Below, piece by piece: positions 5,024 through 5,277 of a stretch of DNA of 5,277 nucleotides (positions are counted from its first letter, which is position 1; the number at the start of each line of letters is the position of its first letter). Source of the DNA: Candidatus Nanohaloarchaea archaeon (GTDB lineage Archaea > EX4484-52 > GLR71); assembly GCA_030594675.1 (NCBI GenBank), contig JAUVES010000056.1, positions 1 to 5,277 of the forward strand, given 5' to 3'. The notes beneath the pieces were generated by a model. The model saw only the letters and a list, made by a program, of their open reading frames with translations, made no database searches and was not told where the DNA came from. Made by a program: the position numbers and the translations under genes.

Positions 5024-5031
5024 AAAGCAAC

Positions 5032-5091
5032 TCACAAGACCTCAATACCAGGCTTGCCCGGTTCAGCCCTCTTAGTCTTATCAGAATCTTA
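5032..5091 (-). other. Tail-like in-frame remnant beyond the rightmost gene's stop
   Basis: Continuing in the frame of the right-edge gene, after TAG (5095-5097), one codon and TAA (5089-5091), comes DSDKTKRAEPGKPGIEVL and a TGA at 5032-5034. Its codons (AAG, AGG, GAG, GCT, CCT) resemble those of valS. It could be the leftover C-terminal end of an older gene version or pure coincidence over 18 codons. The same DNA holds a direct repeat GACTAAGA (two copies 17 nt apart) and a small stem CCGGG/CCTGG with a G-U pair and a CAAG loop. No RNA gene is recognised here. Confidence 0.25.
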
Positions 5092-5094
5092 GTC

Positions 5095-5277
5095 CTAAAA
5101 AATAATTGGCAACAGCTCATCCAAACCATATTTTTTAAGTGCATCTATGCCATCCTGTTCAGTTACATCTATTGGATAATCTACGCCTTTTTTCTTATTA
5201 ACATCCATTGCAATTGATTTTTTAAAAAGTTCCAGGTTCCCTAAAAACATTTTTCTTGTTGTTTTAGTAAAATCATA
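5095..5277 (-). CDS. C-terminal 60 residues of an unrecognised protein (5' part beyond window)
   Basis: An open reverse-strand frame enters from the right edge (YDFTKTTRKMFLGNLELFKK...) and ends ...GLDELLPIIF at a TAG (5095-5097). It has no stop for 60 codons, balanced composition and no membrane segment; it is charged and probably helical, with QDGIDALKKYGLDELLP looking like a final amphipathic helix. Codons are AT-rich (AAA, TTA, ACA, ATA, CCA), more so than valS, which prefers AAG, CTT and GAG. A T6 run overlapping the stop codon may help terminate transcription. The start lies outside the window, although internal ATG codons exist. I cannot name the family from this fragment. Confidence 0.6.
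   Translation of the reverse strand, partial: YDFTKTTRKMFLGNLELFKKSIAMDVNKKKGVDYPIDVTEQDGIDALKKYGLDELLPIIF

Noticed and set aside
5032..5094. Possible C/D box or other small RNA, prompted by CTGA motifs and a small stem
   Set aside because: No RTGATGA C box, no kink-turn pairing and no tRNA-like T loop could be found; the stem has only five pairs including a G-U wobble.
5040..5130. Reverse-strand frame MSCCQLFFRTK... (38 codons) across the right-edge gene's stop
   Set aside because: It overlaps the gene's coding end, runs through the TATA box of the next operon and has no ribosome site.
1..5277. A defence island, mobile element or CRISPR array
   Set aside because: No transposase, integrase, toxin-antitoxin pair, spaced direct repeats or terminal inverted repeats were found; the gene content is housekeeping plus small unknown proteins.

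Overview
The window reads as a compact, AT-rich archaeal chromosome fragment, most likely from a DPANN-type lineage such as Woesearchaeota or Pacearchaeota. The evidence is an archaeal-type FtsZ, an archaeal-style valyl-tRNA synthetase, a long SlyD/FKBP26-like peptidyl-prolyl isomerase, and TTTATATA-like TATA boxes. Several of those boxes lie only 24-27 nt from a start codon, as expected for leaderless archaeal mRNAs. The lineage below the domain level is inference; no rRNA is present to settle it.

Layout, left to right, with all genes on the minus strand except one. The 5'-proximal part of valS (371 residues, cut by the left edge) occupies 1-1115. A YqaA/DedA-type membrane protein (1234-1665) and an 89-residue two-helix membrane protein (1718-1987) follow. 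A 125-bp gap at 1988-2112 holds a cluster of palindromes directly after the ftsZ stop codon. ftsZ occupies 2113-3213 and an FKBP-type prolyl isomerase 3309-3977. Divergent from the isomerase is an unrecognised 83-residue protein with a leaderless-looking promoter (4086-4337, plus strand). A YbjQ/UPF0145 protein (4440-4766) is arranged head to tail, with a 1-nt gap, behind a 75-residue two-helix membrane protein (4768-4995). The right edge cuts a gene whose last 60 residues end at 5095.

Most genes appear to be separately transcribed housekeeping genes: translation (valS), division (ftsZ), protein folding (FKBP) and membrane proteins. ftsZ has its own TATA box and Shine-Dalgarno site but may also receive readthrough from the isomerase gene 95 bp upstream. 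The one clear operon is the 75-residue membrane protein with the YbjQ protein, where the ribosome-binding site of the second gene lies inside the last codons of the first.

I found no CRISPR array, insertion sequence, tRNA, rRNA or recognisable defence or mobile system. The points worth a second look are the palindrome cluster behind ftsZ, a HIGQ variant of the synthetase HIGH motif, the orphan 83-residue gene with a short overlapping frame at its end, and an in-frame tail-like remnant beyond the stop of the rightmost gene. No stretch longer than 300 bases lacks a gene.
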